Positions 29,943-38,597 of a stretch of 64,000 bases of DNA are shown one piece after another (position 1 is the stretch's first letter; each line of letters begins with the position of its first letter). The notes beneath the pieces are model-generated. The model made no database searches. It was not told where the DNA came from and worked only from the letters and a program-made list of their open reading frames with translations. A program made the position numbers and the translations under genes. Origin of the DNA: Stenotrophomonas maltophilia (GTDB lineage: Bacteria > Pseudomonadota > Gammaproteobacteria > Xanthomonadales > Xanthomonadaceae); contig NZ_LT906480.1 of the NCBI RefSeq assembly GCF_900186865.1, forward strand, positions 2,188,001 to 2,252,000, written 5' to 3'.

Positions 29943-30422
29943 ATGACGAACATGCCAACCCAGCTCACGACCGACTTCGATGCGATGCTCGACGGTGGTG
30001 ACATTGCCGAGGCGCGGCGGCTGTTGGCCCCGCAGCTTGCACGCGGCTGTGCTGAAGCGTTGTTCCTCTCTTCTTCGATGCCTGTGGGGGAGGACGACGC
30101 ACATGCCGAGGCGGACAGCTTCGCGACCCTCAAGCAGGCCGCAGAGAAGGGTTATATCCCGGCAATCCATGCGATAGGGCTGTGCCTGCTGACCGGTGAC
30201 CGCGTCGAGCAGGACGTCATGCGTGCGGCCGCGCATTTTGAGCGGGCATCGGAGGCCGGCTATCCGTCGGCCATGTACGAGTTTGGCCTGGCGTTGTTCC
30301 ATGGCAAGGGTGTCGCCAGCGACGTGCCACGTGCGGTGTACCTGATCCGCGCTTCGGCGCAGGCTGGGAATGAGTACGCCAGGGAATTCCTGCTGGCGTA
30401 TTCATTGAACGTGGACGCGTAG
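29943..30422 (+). CDS. Sel1-repeat protein
   Basis: 159 residues, no signal peptide, probably cytoplasmic. Three Sel1-like (TPR-related) repeats at about 50-155, for example AAEKGYIPAIHAIGLCLLTG and ASEAGYPSAMYEFGLALFHGKG (shown in part by motif). Such repeats mediate protein contacts. The ATG at 29943 is preferred; the frame also allows 29913. It precedes bdhA-like gene by 60 bases, with no clear functional link. Confidence 0.8.
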   Translation: MTNMPTQLTTDFDAMLDGGDIAEARRLLAPQLARGCAEALFLSSSMPVGEDDAHAEADSFATLKQAAEKGYIPAIHAIGLCLLTGDRVEQDVMRAAAHFERASEAGYPSAMYEFGLALFHGKGVASDVPRAVYLIRASAQAGNEYAREFLLAYSLNVDA

Positions 30423-30482
30423 GAAGTGGGTGCGGCGGCCGGTGGCGCTACACTGGCGGCCTACCCCGATGGAAGCTCGCCC

Positions 30483-31265
30483 ATGTTCAGTGGAAAAGTT
30501 GCGGTGGTAACCGGCTCCACCAGCGGTATCGGTCTTGGCATTGCCATAGCCCTGGCGCGGCAAGGTGCCGATATCGTGCTGAACGGCTTCGGCGATGCGG
30601 CGGAGATCGAACGCATCCGTTCCAAGCTGGAAACCGAGTTCGGCGTGCGCGTGGCGCATGACGGCGCCGATCTTTCCCGTGGCGAGGCAGTGCGCCGGAT
30701 GATTGAGCATGCCGTCGCGACGATGGGCCGCATCGACATCCTGGTAAACAACGCGGGCATCCAGCACACCGCGCCGATCGAGGAATTTCCGGTCGACAAG
30801 TGGGATGCGATCCTGGCGCTGAATCTCTCGGCGGTGTTCCATGCAACGGCGGCGGCCTTGCCGCACATGAAGCAGCAGCGCGCCGGCCGCATCATCAACA
30901 TTGCGTCGGTGCACGGGTTGGTGGGCTCGGTGAACAAGTCGGCCTATGTGGCGGCCAAGCATGGCGTGGTGGGGTTCACCAAGGTGACCTCGCTGGAGAA
31001 TGCGGGCACGGGAATCACCGCCAATGCGATCTGCCCGGGCTGGGTGCGGACGGCGCTGGTCGAGCAGCAGATCACCGCGTTGGCCGAGCGCGAAGGCACG
31101 GATCAGGAGACCGCCGCGCGTGCGCTGCTGGCTGAAAAGCAGCCGTCGTTGCAGTTCGTGACGCCTGAGCAGCTGGGAGAAATGGTGGTGTTCCTGGCCT
31201 CGGACGCCGCTGCGCAGATTACCGGCACGGCGCTGCCGGTGGATGGGGGCTGGACGGCGCGCTAG
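30483..31265 (+). CDS. bdhA: 3-hydroxybutyrate dehydrogenase (SDR)
   Basis: Short-chain dehydrogenase of 260 residues converting 3-hydroxybutyrate to acetoacetate with NAD. Nucleotide motif GSTSGIGLGIA (about 10-20), NNAGIQH, catalytic Ser in IASVHG, YVAAKHG with Tyr and Lys, and ICPGWVRT. The AGIQH and CPGWVRTALV segments are characteristic of this SDR branch. The stop overlaps the stop of the convergent membrane gene by two bases. Confidence 0.86.
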   Translation: MFSGKVAVVTGSTSGIGLGIAIALARQGADIVLNGFGDAAEIERIRSKLETEFGVRVAHDGADLSRGEAVRRMIEHAVATMGRIDILVNNAGIQHTAPIEEFPVDKWDAILALNLSAVFHATAAALPHMKQQRAGRIINIASVHGLVGSVNKSAYVAAKHGVVGFTKVTSLENAGTGITANAICPGWVRTALVEQQITALAEREGTDQETAARALLAEKQPSLQFVTPEQLGEMVVFLASDAAAQITGTALPVDGGWTAR

Positions 31266-32026
31266 CTGGCTGGCTGTGCTTTACGCTGCAGCATGGGCAA
31301 TGCCACCAGCGTGGCGAGAATGGTGAACAGCACCAGCGACGAGCCCACCGTGCCGAAGCCCAGGCCGCCCTTTTCCAGCGGCTTGGTGAGCAGATCGCCG
31401 AAGGTGGCGCCGAACGGGCGGGTGAGCACGAAGGCGATCCAGAACAGGATGACCCGGTTGATGCCCGTGATGCGGCTGGCCAGTGCGGTGAGCGCGATGA
31501 GGCTGCCGATCAGCAGTGCGCCGCCGGTGAAGCCCAGCCCGGAATCGTCGGCGAGGAAATCACCCAGCGCGGTGCCGAGGGTGTTGGAGAACAGCACGGC
31601 GGTCCAGTAGAAGCCTTCGGCGCGGCGTGATTCGATGTTGCTGACCGAGATCGACTTCTCCGACATGCGCCAGGCCAGCAGCACCAGCGCCAGGCAGCCG
31701 GCCAGCAGGCTGGCGCCGGTGGCGTAGCCCAGCCCCAGGGTGCGGTCGATCAGGTCAGACAGGGTGGTGCCGGCGGTGCTGGTGGCCAGCACCACCGACC
31801 AGAACAGCACCGGGTGGAAGCGCCGCGCCGACAACTGCATGCCCAGCAGGCCGGCGAAGATCGCCAGCAGGATGGCCGAGCTGGCCACGTAGCCCAGGTT
31901 GAGCGTCATCGACAGCAGGTCGCCGGCGGTCTCGCCGAGGGTGGTGGCGGCGATCTTCATCACCCAGAAGCCGAGGGTGACCGCCGCCACTTTGCTGTGC
32001 AGGGAATCTGCGTCTGAAGCACGCAT
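31262..32026 (-). CDS. COG4705-type multi-pass membrane protein
   Basis: 254 residues, about eight membrane helices. A motif of the form G-T-x-x-(G/S)-D-x-(L/I) occurs four times (TTLGETAGDLLS, GTTLSDLIDRT, GTALGDFLAD, GATFGDLLTKP), evidence of internal duplication and of a conserved polar site within the membrane. Members of this group are uncharacterised membrane proteins; transport is a guess. Convergent with bdhA. Confidence 0.78.
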   Translation of the reverse strand: MRASDADSLHSKVAAVTLGFWVMKIAATTLGETAGDLLSMTLNLGYVASSAILLAIFAGLLGMQLSARRFHPVLFWSVVLATSTAGTTLSDLIDRTLGLGYATGASLLAGCLALVLLAWRMSEKSISVSNIESRRAEGFYWTAVLFSNTLGTALGDFLADDSGLGFTGGALLIGSLIALTALASRITGINRVILFWIAFVLTRPFGATFGDLLTKPLEKGGLGFGTVGSSLVLFTILATLVALPMLQRKAQPAS

Positions 32027-32123
32027 CGAACGTCGCCAGGGATGCCTGTGGGCGATGCTGTGGCGGCGGGCGTCAGAGCGCGGTCGGAACCGGGTTCGGT
32101 GAGGGTGAGCGTGGGGGCGGCGT

Positions 32124-32501
32124 TCAGCCGTTGCTGGCGGGGGCCGGCAGGCGTGCCAGCAGGGCGTCCCAGTCGGCCACGAAGCAGCCGTTGTGCCCAC
32201 GGTTGCACTCGGTGATCCACGCGTCCAGCGATTCGCTCTGTGCGCGGTAGCCGCTGACATCGCCCAGGACGGCGAAGTGCAGACGGTAGTTCACCAGCAT
32301 CTGCAGCCATTGCCCGGCCATGCCGGAGCGCAGCTCGAAGAAGTCTGCCGATAGGCGCTGCACCGGCACGGCGATCCACTCGGCCTGATGCCCAAGGGCA
32401 TCGCCGACCAGGTCGCGCAGGGCGTTGCCATCCAGAAGCGGGCCTGTATCGGCGCTGCGCAGGACGCGGGTGCTGCCGATCTGTTCGACATGTGTGTGCA
32501 T
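32124..32501 (-). CDS. DUF4180 domain protein
   Basis: 125-residue soluble protein. The conserved core of DUF4180 is visible: ALRDLVGDALGHQAEW, LSADFFELRSGMAGQ, NYRLHFAVLGDVSGY and ITECNRG. Function unknown for the family. Start ATG at 32501. It is divergent from the alpha/beta hydrolase, with 145 bases between starts. Confidence 0.82.
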   Translation of the reverse strand: MHTHVEQIGSTRVLRSADTGPLLDGNALRDLVGDALGHQAEWIAVPVQRLSADFFELRSGMAGQWLQMLVNYRLHFAVLGDVSGYRAQSESLDAWITECNRGHNGCFVADWDALLARLPAPASNG

Positions 32502-32646
32502 CGTGCGCTCTGAAGTTCGTATCGTCCGCCCAGTATGGCCATGGGAGAGGCCAACAGTAAGCAGATGCAGCATGAATCTGGCAAGCGAACGCGCTAGGCT
32601 GCGCCGGGCGGCCGCACGAGGCGGGTTCACGATACCGGGGAAGGGC

Positions 32647-33933
32647 ATGGCAGGGTGGAGGAGTCGTTCGTTGTTGAGCGCGGCGCTGGTGTGTTCTGGC
32701 CTGCCGGTTGCAGCCGCCGAGCTGTGCACGGTCAGTGCCTACGGTGACGGGCAGGGCAACCTGGCGGTGCTGGGCGCACCCGCTGCGGTGCCGGCCACGG
32801 GCCAGCGCTATCTGATGCTGGACGGGCGACGTGGCGCCACCGGCGATGCCAACGCACCGGTGAGCTGCAGCGGCGACGTGGTCAGCTTCAGGACGCCTGC
32901 GGGAGCCACGCAGCGCTGGCGGCGACTGCCGACCCGCGATACCGATGCAACGTTCATCAGCGCGGGAACCACGCTGGTTGGGCAGTTGATCGAGCCGGCA
33001 GGGCCGGCCGACCCGACGCGGCCGCTGGTGGTGCTGGTGCACGGCTCGGAACGCACGATGGCGGTGGCGGCGATCTACCAGCGCATGCTGGTGGCCCAGG
33101 GCATTTCGGTGTTCGCCTACCAGAAGCGTGGCACCGGCGATTCGGAAGGCGAGTACACCCAGAACTTTGAGCTGCTGGCTGACGATGCAGCGGCGGCGCT
33201 TGCCAAGGCACGTGAGCTGGCGGCGGGGCGTTTCGGTCGGGCCGGCTACTTCGGTGGCAGCCAGGGCGGGTGGATCGCGCCGCTGGCGGCGACGCGCTCG
33301 CAGGCGGATTTCGTGGCGATCGGTTTCGGCCTGGTGGTGTCACCCATCGAGGAGGACCGCGAGCAGCTGTTCGACGAGGCACGCCGCATGCAGCTGGATG
33401 CAACGGCGATGAAGCAGGTCGGCCAGCTTTCAGACGCGACCGCGCAGTTGATGCGCACGCATTTCAATGAAGGGTTCGAGGCGCTGGCGAAGGTGCGTAC
33501 GCAGATCGGTGCCGCACCGTGGGCAAAGAACATCAGCGGCGAATACAGCGGCGACATGCTGCGCATGAGTGAAGCCGACCTGCGCCGGATCGGCCGCGCG
33601 CGATTCGACAACCTGGAGCTGATCTGGGACTACGACGCCGAGGCCGCGCTGCGCCGCCTGAAGGTGCCGTTGCTGTGGGTGCTGGCCGAGCAGGACCGCG
33701 CCGCGCCGATTGCCGCCACGCGTTCGATCCTGTCGCGCCTGCGCGCGTCGGGGCAACCGATCGACACCTACCTGTTCCCGGATACCGACCACGGCATGGT
33801 CGAGTTCCGCACCGATGCCGAGGGCAACCGGGTGTCGACGCGGATCACCGACGGCTATCTTCGCCTGCTGGCCGATTGGATCAAGCAGGATGTGCACGGC
33901 AGTTATGGACGTGCGCGCAGATTGAGCGATTGA
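32647..33933 (+). CDS. Exported alpha/beta hydrolase
   Basis: 428 residues with a signal peptide (about 1-24), so periplasmic or secreted. N-terminal extension to about 125, then the hydrolase fold: oxyanion LVHGSE, nucleophile elbow GGSQGGW, acid LAEQDRA and His in DTDHGM. Serine hydrolase acting on an ester or thioester; substrate unknown. The ATG at 32647 precedes a clean signal sequence; the open frame upstream has none. Confidence 0.84.
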   Translation: MAGWRSRSLLSAALVCSGLPVAAAELCTVSAYGDGQGNLAVLGAPAAVPATGQRYLMLDGRRGATGDANAPVSCSGDVVSFRTPAGATQRWRRLPTRDTDATFISAGTTLVGQLIEPAGPADPTRPLVVLVHGSERTMAVAAIYQRMLVAQGISVFAYQKRGTGDSEGEYTQNFELLADDAAAALAKARELAAGRFGRAGYFGGSQGGWIAPLAATRSQADFVAIGFGLVVSPIEEDREQLFDEARRMQLDATAMKQVGQLSDATAQLMRTHFNEGFEALAKVRTQIGAAPWAKNISGEYSGDMLRMSEADLRRIGRARFDNLELIWDYDAEAALRRLKVPLLWVLAEQDRAAPIAATRSILSRLRASGQPIDTYLFPDTDHGMVEFRTDAEGNRVSTRITDGYLRLLADWIKQDVHGSYGRARRLSD

Positions 33934-33987
33934 CCGGATGGGGAGCGCCAGCGGCGGATGGCGCTCCGCCGCCGATTGCGGCACGAC

Positions 33988-34452
33988 TCAGTTCGGCTTC
34001 GCAAATACGTCCAATCCCTTGCCGGTTTCCAGCAGCGACTTCAGGCTCGACAGCACGATCGGCCAGCCCTGGCGGATGCCGGTATCCATGCCGCTGCCCG
34101 GTTCCAGCTCCTCATGGGTAACCGTCAGCCGCACCATGTCCTGATAGGGCACGATGTCGAAGGTGACGCGGCTGTAAGCATCCGGGTTGTCGGCCTGCGA
34201 GGCGGCGGCCCAGGTGATGACCAGGCGCGAGGGCGGGGTGCTTTCCACCACTTCACCGACCAGCTCGACCGAGCGCGTTTCGTTGGCACGCACGTGCTGC
34301 CAGCGCGAGCCGGGCTTCCAGTCCGATACGTTCTCGTGGCCCCAATAGCGGCTGGCGATCTCGGGGCGGGTGATGGCCTCGAACACCTTCTGTGGCGTGG
34401 ACGCGATGTAGATCACGTGGATGAAGCGGGTTGACTCTGCGGACATCGTCAT
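33988..34452 (-). CDS. SRPBCC (AHSA1-like) domain protein, downstream member
   Basis: 154 residues, a START/Bet v1-like ligand-binding fold of the AHSA1 type (TPQKVFEAITRPEIASRYW at the start, TVTHEEL, WPIVLSSLKSLLETGKG at the end). The start overlaps the end of the ArsR gene by 4 bases (an ATG two codons in is also possible). Third gene of an SRPBCC-ArsR-SRPBCC set. Pairs of ArsR and SRPBCC genes are common and are thought to act in small-molecule sensing; ligand unknown. Confidence 0.85.
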   Translation of the reverse strand: MTMSAESTRFIHVIYIASTPQKVFEAITRPEIASRYWGHENVSDWKPGSRWQHVRANETRSVELVGEVVESTPPSRLVITWAAASQADNPDAYSRVTFDIVPYQDMVRLTVTHEELEPGSGMDTGIRQGWPIVLSSLKSLLETGKGLDVFAKPN

Positions 34453-34763
34453 TCTCCTTCCAGTTCGCGTTTCAGGTCATGCAGCAGGCTCAGGCGCTGC
34501 TGCTCGAACTTGCGTACCCAGCGCTCGTAGACTTCATGCAGCGGCACCGGGTTGATGAAGTGCAGCTTCTCGCGACCACGGCGCACAGTGCTGATCAGGT
34601 TGGCGTCTTCCAGAAGGCCAAGGTGCTGAGTGACCGATTGCCGGGCCATGTCCAGGTGCTCGCACAGCTGGCCCAGGGTCTGGCCGTTGTCCTCGCAGAG
34701 CAGGTCGAGCAGCGTCCTGCGCGTGGGGTCGGCCAAGGCCTTGAACACCTTGTCTGCATTCAT
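34449..34763 (-). CDS. ArsR family transcriptional regulator
   Basis: 104-residue winged HTH (KALADPTRRTLLDLL, LGQLCEHLDMARQSVTQHLGLL, REKLHFINP in the wing). No metal-binding CxC motif in the recognition helix, so not a metal sensor of the ArsR/SmtB type. Middle gene of a three-gene set, 11 bases after the first SRPBCC gene. Probably represses the operon. Confidence 0.9.
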   Translation of the reverse strand: MNADKVFKALADPTRRTLLDLLCEDNGQTLGQLCEHLDMARQSVTQHLGLLEDANLISTVRRGREKLHFINPVPLHEVYERWVRKFEQQRLSLLHDLKRELEGE

Positions 34764-34774
34764 GCGGGGTGTCT

Positions 34775-35230
34775 TCAGTTCCAGTTGTCGATCCTGACGT
34801 CGTGTGGGTTGGGCTGGCCCTTGCCGGTCTCCAGCAGTGCCTTCAGGCTCATCAGGAACACCGCCCACTTTGTGCTGCAGTGGGAGGTGAACTCGACGCG
34901 CTCCTTCCAGCCTTCATGGGTGAACAGGACGATGCAGTAATCGCCTTCCTGCTTCAGCACGAAGCGCGCGTGGGTGCCGATCCATTCGGCGGGACCGGCG
35001 ATGAACCGCCAGAGCACGAGCTCGCCTGGAATGAGCTGTTCCAGCTTCATTTCCATCGCGCCGATCTCCTGGCCGTTGTTGGTGAAACGCGCCTTGACCG
35101 TGCCGCCGACCTCACGGTCGCCCCGGGTGTCTTCGGCCCACCAGGCGGCGACGCCTTCGGGCGTGGCCAGGGCCTGGTACACCTGGCTTGCGGGGGCCTT
35201 GATGCCGACCCTGTGTGCGATATCCACCAT
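34775..35230 (-). CDS. SRPBCC (AHSA1-like) domain protein, upstream member
   Basis: 151 residues, same fold as the downstream partner and sharing the end motif LMSLKALLETGKG; the two probably arose by duplication. N-terminus IKAPASQVYQALATPEGVAAWW. First gene of the SRPBCC-ArsR-SRPBCC set. Confidence 0.87.
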   Translation of the reverse strand: MVDIAHRVGIKAPASQVYQALATPEGVAAWWAEDTRGDREVGGTVKARFTNNGQEIGAMEMKLEQLIPGELVLWRFIAGPAEWIGTHARFVLKQEGDYCIVLFTHEGWKERVEFTSHCSTKWAVFLMSLKALLETGKGQPNPHDVRIDNWN

Positions 35231-35332
35231 TGCAGGTTCCTCGCGATGGGCCGGCAGGCGCCGCCCTTGGGATGGACTATATGCAGGTAAATGCCTGCAT
35301 GTCAAATCCGGCCCAGGGACTTCCGACCCTGG

Positions 35333-35355
35333 TAGTGCTGGCCGCTGGCCGGCAT
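35333..35355. repeat. Single SMAG hairpin
   Basis: GTAGTGCTGGCCGCTGGCCGGC, one half of the usual dimer, between the SRPBCC operon and the GNAT gene. Confidence 0.75.
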
Positions 35356-35395
35356 CCTCGTGACAGCTGATTGACGCGTTGACAGGAGTACGTGC

Positions 35396-35920
35396 ATGAC
35401 TGAAACAGGAAAGGACACCTTGACCATCCGCCGCGCCAGTGCGGCAGATGCCCCTGCGGTGCTGGCGCTGTTCGACGAGGTGATCGAATGGTTCGTGTCG
35501 ATCGGCAATCTGCAGCAATGGGGCAGCGAGCCATGGTCCACGGTGCCACGCCGGATCACCCAGGTGACCGATGCGTGCGCGCTGCCTGGCGCATGGGTGG
35601 CTCAGAACGAGCAGGGTGAGGTGCGTGCGTTCCTGGCGCTGGGCGAGTCGATGCCCTATGTGCCGGCGCCCGATGGGCCGGAGCTGTACGTGCGGGTATT
35701 GGTGGCCTCGCGTGATGCGCGCGTGCGCGGCATTGGCCGTCGCCTGATGGCGTTTGCCGATGAGCAGGCGCGCGCTGCCGGCCTCGACCATCTGCGCGTG
35801 GACTGCTATGGCGGAGGCAGCGGTGATCTGGTGCGCTTCTACGAGTCCTGCGGCTACACGCGAATTGCGCCGTTCAACATGGACGGCTGGCCAGGCATGC
35901 TGCTGGGCCGCCAGCTCTGA
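35396..35920 (+). CDS. GNAT family N-acetyltransferase
   Basis: 174 residues. The GNAT core carries the acetyl-CoA pyrophosphate loop RDARVRGIGRRLM (about 103-115) and a C-terminal segment LRVDCYGGGSGDLVRFYESCGY typical of aminoacyl or small-amine acetyltransferases. Substrate unknown. AGGAG precedes the ATG. Confidence 0.85.
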   Translation: MTETGKDTLTIRRASAADAPAVLALFDEVIEWFVSIGNLQQWGSEPWSTVPRRITQVTDACALPGAWVAQNEQGEVRAFLALGESMPYVPAPDGPELYVRVLVASRDARVRGIGRRLMAFADEQARAAGLDHLRVDCYGGGSGDLVRFYESCGYTRIAPFNMDGWPGMLLGRQL

Positions 35921-36061
35921 AGTGGCTGCGTCATTCGGTCGCAGCGTGCGTGCAGGAAACGGTACATCGGTTCGGTGCTAGAGTAGGGCCATGACCTGCA
36001 TGGAATGGCTGTGTCATTCCACTGCGGGTTCCTGATGATCCCCTCCGGGAAGGAGCAGCGC

Positions 36062-37831
36062 ATGTACTACAGCAGTGGCAATTACGAAGCCTTCGCGCGC
36101 CCGCGCAAGCCCGCCGGTGTGGATGGCAAGCGTGCATGGTTCGTCGGTTCGGGCCTGGCCTCGTTGGCCGGTGCCGCGTTCCTGGTGCGCGACGGCCACA
36201 TGGCCGGTGAGTGCATCACCATCCTTGAGCAGCAGCAGATTCCGGGCGGCGCGCTGGACGGCCTGAAAGTGCCGGAAAAGGGTTTCGTGATCCGTGGTGG
36301 CCGCGAGATGGAAGATCATTTCGAGTGCCTGTGGGACCTGTTCCGCTCGATACCGTCGCTGGAGATCGAAGATGCCAGCGTGCTGGACGAGTTCTACTGG
36401 TTGAACAAGGACGACCCGAACTATTCGCTGCAGCGCGCCACCATCAATCGCGGCGAGGATGCACACACCGATGGCCTGTTCACGCTGACCGAGCAGGCAC
36501 AGAGGGACATCGTCGCGCTGTTCCTGGCCACCCGTCAGGAGATGGAGAACAAGCGCATCAACGAAGTACTGGGCCGTGATTTCCTGGACAGCAACTTCTG
36601 GCTGTACTGGCGAACCATGTTCGCGTTCGAAGAGTGGCATTCGGCGCTGGAGATGAAGCTGTACCTGCATCGCTTCATCCACCATATCGGCGGCCTGCCG
36701 GATTTCTCGGCGCTGAAGTTCACGAAGTACAACCAGTACGAATCGCTGGTGCTGCCGCTGGTGAAGTGGTTGCAGGACCAGGGCGTGGTGTTCCAGTACG
36801 GTACCGAGGTGACCGACGTCGACTTTGATCTGCAGCCGGACCGCAAGCAGGCCACGCGCATCCATTGGATGCATGACGGTGTAGCCGGTGGCGTGGAACT
36901 CGGCGCGGATGATCTGCTGTTCATGACCATCGGTTCGCTGACCGAGAACTCGGATAATGGCGACCACCACACTGCGGCACGCCTGAACGAAGGCCCGGCG
37001 CCTGCCTGGGACCTGTGGCGCCGCATTGCCGCGAAGGATGACGCGTTCGGGCGTCCGGATGTGTTCGGCGCGCACATTCCAGAAACCAAGTGGGAATCGG
37101 CAACGGTGACCACGCTGGATGCGCGCATTCCGGCCTACATCCAGAAGATCGCCAAGCGCGATCCCTTCAGCGGCAAAGTGGTGACCGGCGGCATCGTCAG
37201 CGTGCGCGACTCGCGCTGGCTGATGAGCTGGACGGTGAATCGCCAGCCACATTTCAAGAACCAGCCCAAGGACCAGATCGTGGTCTGGGTGTATTCGTTG
37301 TTCGTGGATACGCCCGGCGACTACGTGAAGAAGCCGATGCAGGACTGCACCGGCGAGGAGATCACGCGCGAATGGCTGTATCACCTGGGCGTGCCGGTGG
37401 AAGAGATCGATGAGCTGGCCGCGACCGGCGCGAAGACAGTGCCGGTGATGATGCCGTACATCACGGCGTTCTTCATGCCACGCCAGGCAGGTGACCGCCC
37501 GGACGTGGTGCCGGAAGGTGCGGTGAACTTCGCTTTCATCGGCCAGTTCGCCGAATCGAAGCAGCGCGACTGCATCTTCACCACCGAGTACTCGGTGCGC
37601 ACGCCGATGGAGGCGGTGTACACCTTGCTGGGGATCGAGCGTGGCGTGCCGGAGGTGTTCAATTCCACGTATGACGTGCGCTCGCTGCTGGCCGCGACCG
37701 GGCGCCTGCGTGATGGCAAGGAACTGGACATTCCCGGGCCAGCGTTCCTGCGCAACCTGCTGATGAACAAGCTGGACAAGACCCAGATCGGTGGTCTGCT
37801 GCGCGAGTTCAAGCTGGTGCAGGAGGACTGA
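36062..37831 (+). CDS. ohyA: Oleate hydratase
   Basis: FAD-dependent hydratase of 589 residues converting oleic acid to 10-hydroxystearic acid; the S. maltophilia enzyme is well known. FAD-binding GSGLASLAGAAFL (about 30-42), catalytic loop GGREMEDHFECLWD, NKDDPNY, and the C-terminal RTPMEAVYTLLG are visible. May detoxify unsaturated fatty acids of host or environment. AGGAG precedes the ATG; a longer frame from 36005 lacks support. Confidence 0.95.
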   Translation: MYYSSGNYEAFARPRKPAGVDGKRAWFVGSGLASLAGAAFLVRDGHMAGECITILEQQQIPGGALDGLKVPEKGFVIRGGREMEDHFECLWDLFRSIPSLEIEDASVLDEFYWLNKDDPNYSLQRATINRGEDAHTDGLFTLTEQAQRDIVALFLATRQEMENKRINEVLGRDFLDSNFWLYWRTMFAFEEWHSALEMKLYLHRFIHHIGGLPDFSALKFTKYNQYESLVLPLVKWLQDQGVVFQYGTEVTDVDFDLQPDRKQATRIHWMHDGVAGGVELGADDLLFMTIGSLTENSDNGDHHTAARLNEGPAPAWDLWRRIAAKDDAFGRPDVFGAHIPETKWESATVTTLDARIPAYIQKIAKRDPFSGKVVTGGIVSVRDSRWLMSWTVNRQPHFKNQPKDQIVVWVYSLFVDTPGDYVKKPMQDCTGEEITREWLYHLGVPVEEIDELAATGAKTVPVMMPYITAFFMPRQAGDRPDVVPEGAVNFAFIGQFAESKQRDCIFTTEYSVRTPMEAVYTLLGIERGVPEVFNSTYDVRSLLAATGRLRDGKELDIPGPAFLRNLLMNKLDKTQIGGLLREFKLVQED

Positions 37832-37842
37832 GCGGGGCGTGG

Positions 37843-37866
37843 GTAGCGCCGGGCCATGCCCGGCGA
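37843..37866. repeat. Hairpin repeat (GGTAGCGCCGGGC/GCCCGGCG)
   Basis: GTAGCGCCGGGCCATGCCCGGCG, a GTAG-headed stem-loop with a CCGGGC stem directly after oleate hydratase. A related copy occurs in the 5' part of the amidohydrolase gene near 47805. Confidence 0.7.
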
Positions 37867-37895
37867 GCCCGGCAGCGGGTAGTTGACAGCGTTTC

Positions 37896-37911
37896 AACCT
37901 ACTAGTAGGTT
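37896..37911. promoter_or_regulatory. TetR operator palindrome, copy 1
   Basis: Perfect 16-base palindrome AACCTACTAGTAGGTT, ending 6 bases before the TetR start codon. A 14-base copy of the same palindrome precedes the next gene, pointing to autoregulation plus control of that gene. Confidence 0.75.
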
Positions 37912-37917
37912 GGTGAC

Positions 37918-38505
37918 ATGAAAGAGTCGCTCTCGCCCAAGGCCCAGGAGATCCTGACCCATGCCCGTTCGCTGCTGGAGGCCGGTGGCTACAACGGTTT
38001 CAGCTACGCCGACGTGTCCGCGCGGGTGAACATCAGCAAGGCCAGCATCCATCACCACTTCCCCAGCAAGGCGGACCTGGTGCGCACGGTGGTTGAACTG
38101 TACCGGGCCGAGGCGCGCGAAGGCCTGGCGCTGCTGGACCGGCAGCTGGACGACCCGCTGCAGGAGCTCAACGCCTATGTGGAGTACTGGTCCAGCTGCA
38201 TTGCAGGGGGGACGTCGTCGTTCTGCATCTGCGCGATGCTGGCAGCGGAGGCGCCGATGATCCCTGCGGAGATTGCCGATGAAGTGCGCGGGCATTTCGA
38301 GGATCTGAGCGGGTGGCTGACGGTGACGCTGGAGAAGGGCGCGGCGCTGGGCCAGTTGCGCCTGCAGGGTTCCCCTGCGGACGAGGCCAGGGCGTTCATG
38401 TCCTCGGTGCACGGCGCGATGCTGGCCGCGCGCGGTTTTGGTGACGCGGCGACCTTCGCGGCACTGGCACGGTTGGCGATCGCGCGGGTGAGTGCGGCGC
38501 TCTGA
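37918..38505 (+). CDS. TetR/AcrR family transcriptional repressor
   Basis: 195 residues. N-terminal HTH (about 8-60: ILTHARSLLEAGGYNGFSYADV and KASIHHHFPSKADL, the classical TetR recognition helix). C-terminal ligand domain with CICAMLAAE, resembling the YxaF/LmrA type. Two palindromes flank this small two-gene unit. Ligand unknown. Confidence 0.9.
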   Translation: MKESLSPKAQEILTHARSLLEAGGYNGFSYADVSARVNISKASIHHHFPSKADLVRTVVELYRAEAREGLALLDRQLDDPLQELNAYVEYWSSCIAGGTSSFCICAMLAAEAPMIPAEIADEVRGHFEDLSGWLTVTLEKGAALGQLRLQGSPADEARAFMSSVHGAMLAARGFGDAATFAALARLAIARVSAAL

Positions 38506-38559
38506 GAGATGTGTGGTGGGCCTGCGGCGACGCGGGCCTTCTTTTTGAGTCCAATGCCT

Positions 38560-38573
38560 ACCTACTAGTAGGT
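38560..38573. promoter_or_regulatory. TetR operator palindrome, copy 2
   Basis: ACCTACTAGTAGGT, identical to the inner 14 bases of copy 1, 25 bases before the membrane-protein start. Confidence 0.75.
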
Positions 38574-38597
38574 TCATTCTATCCCTGGAGATGTCCC

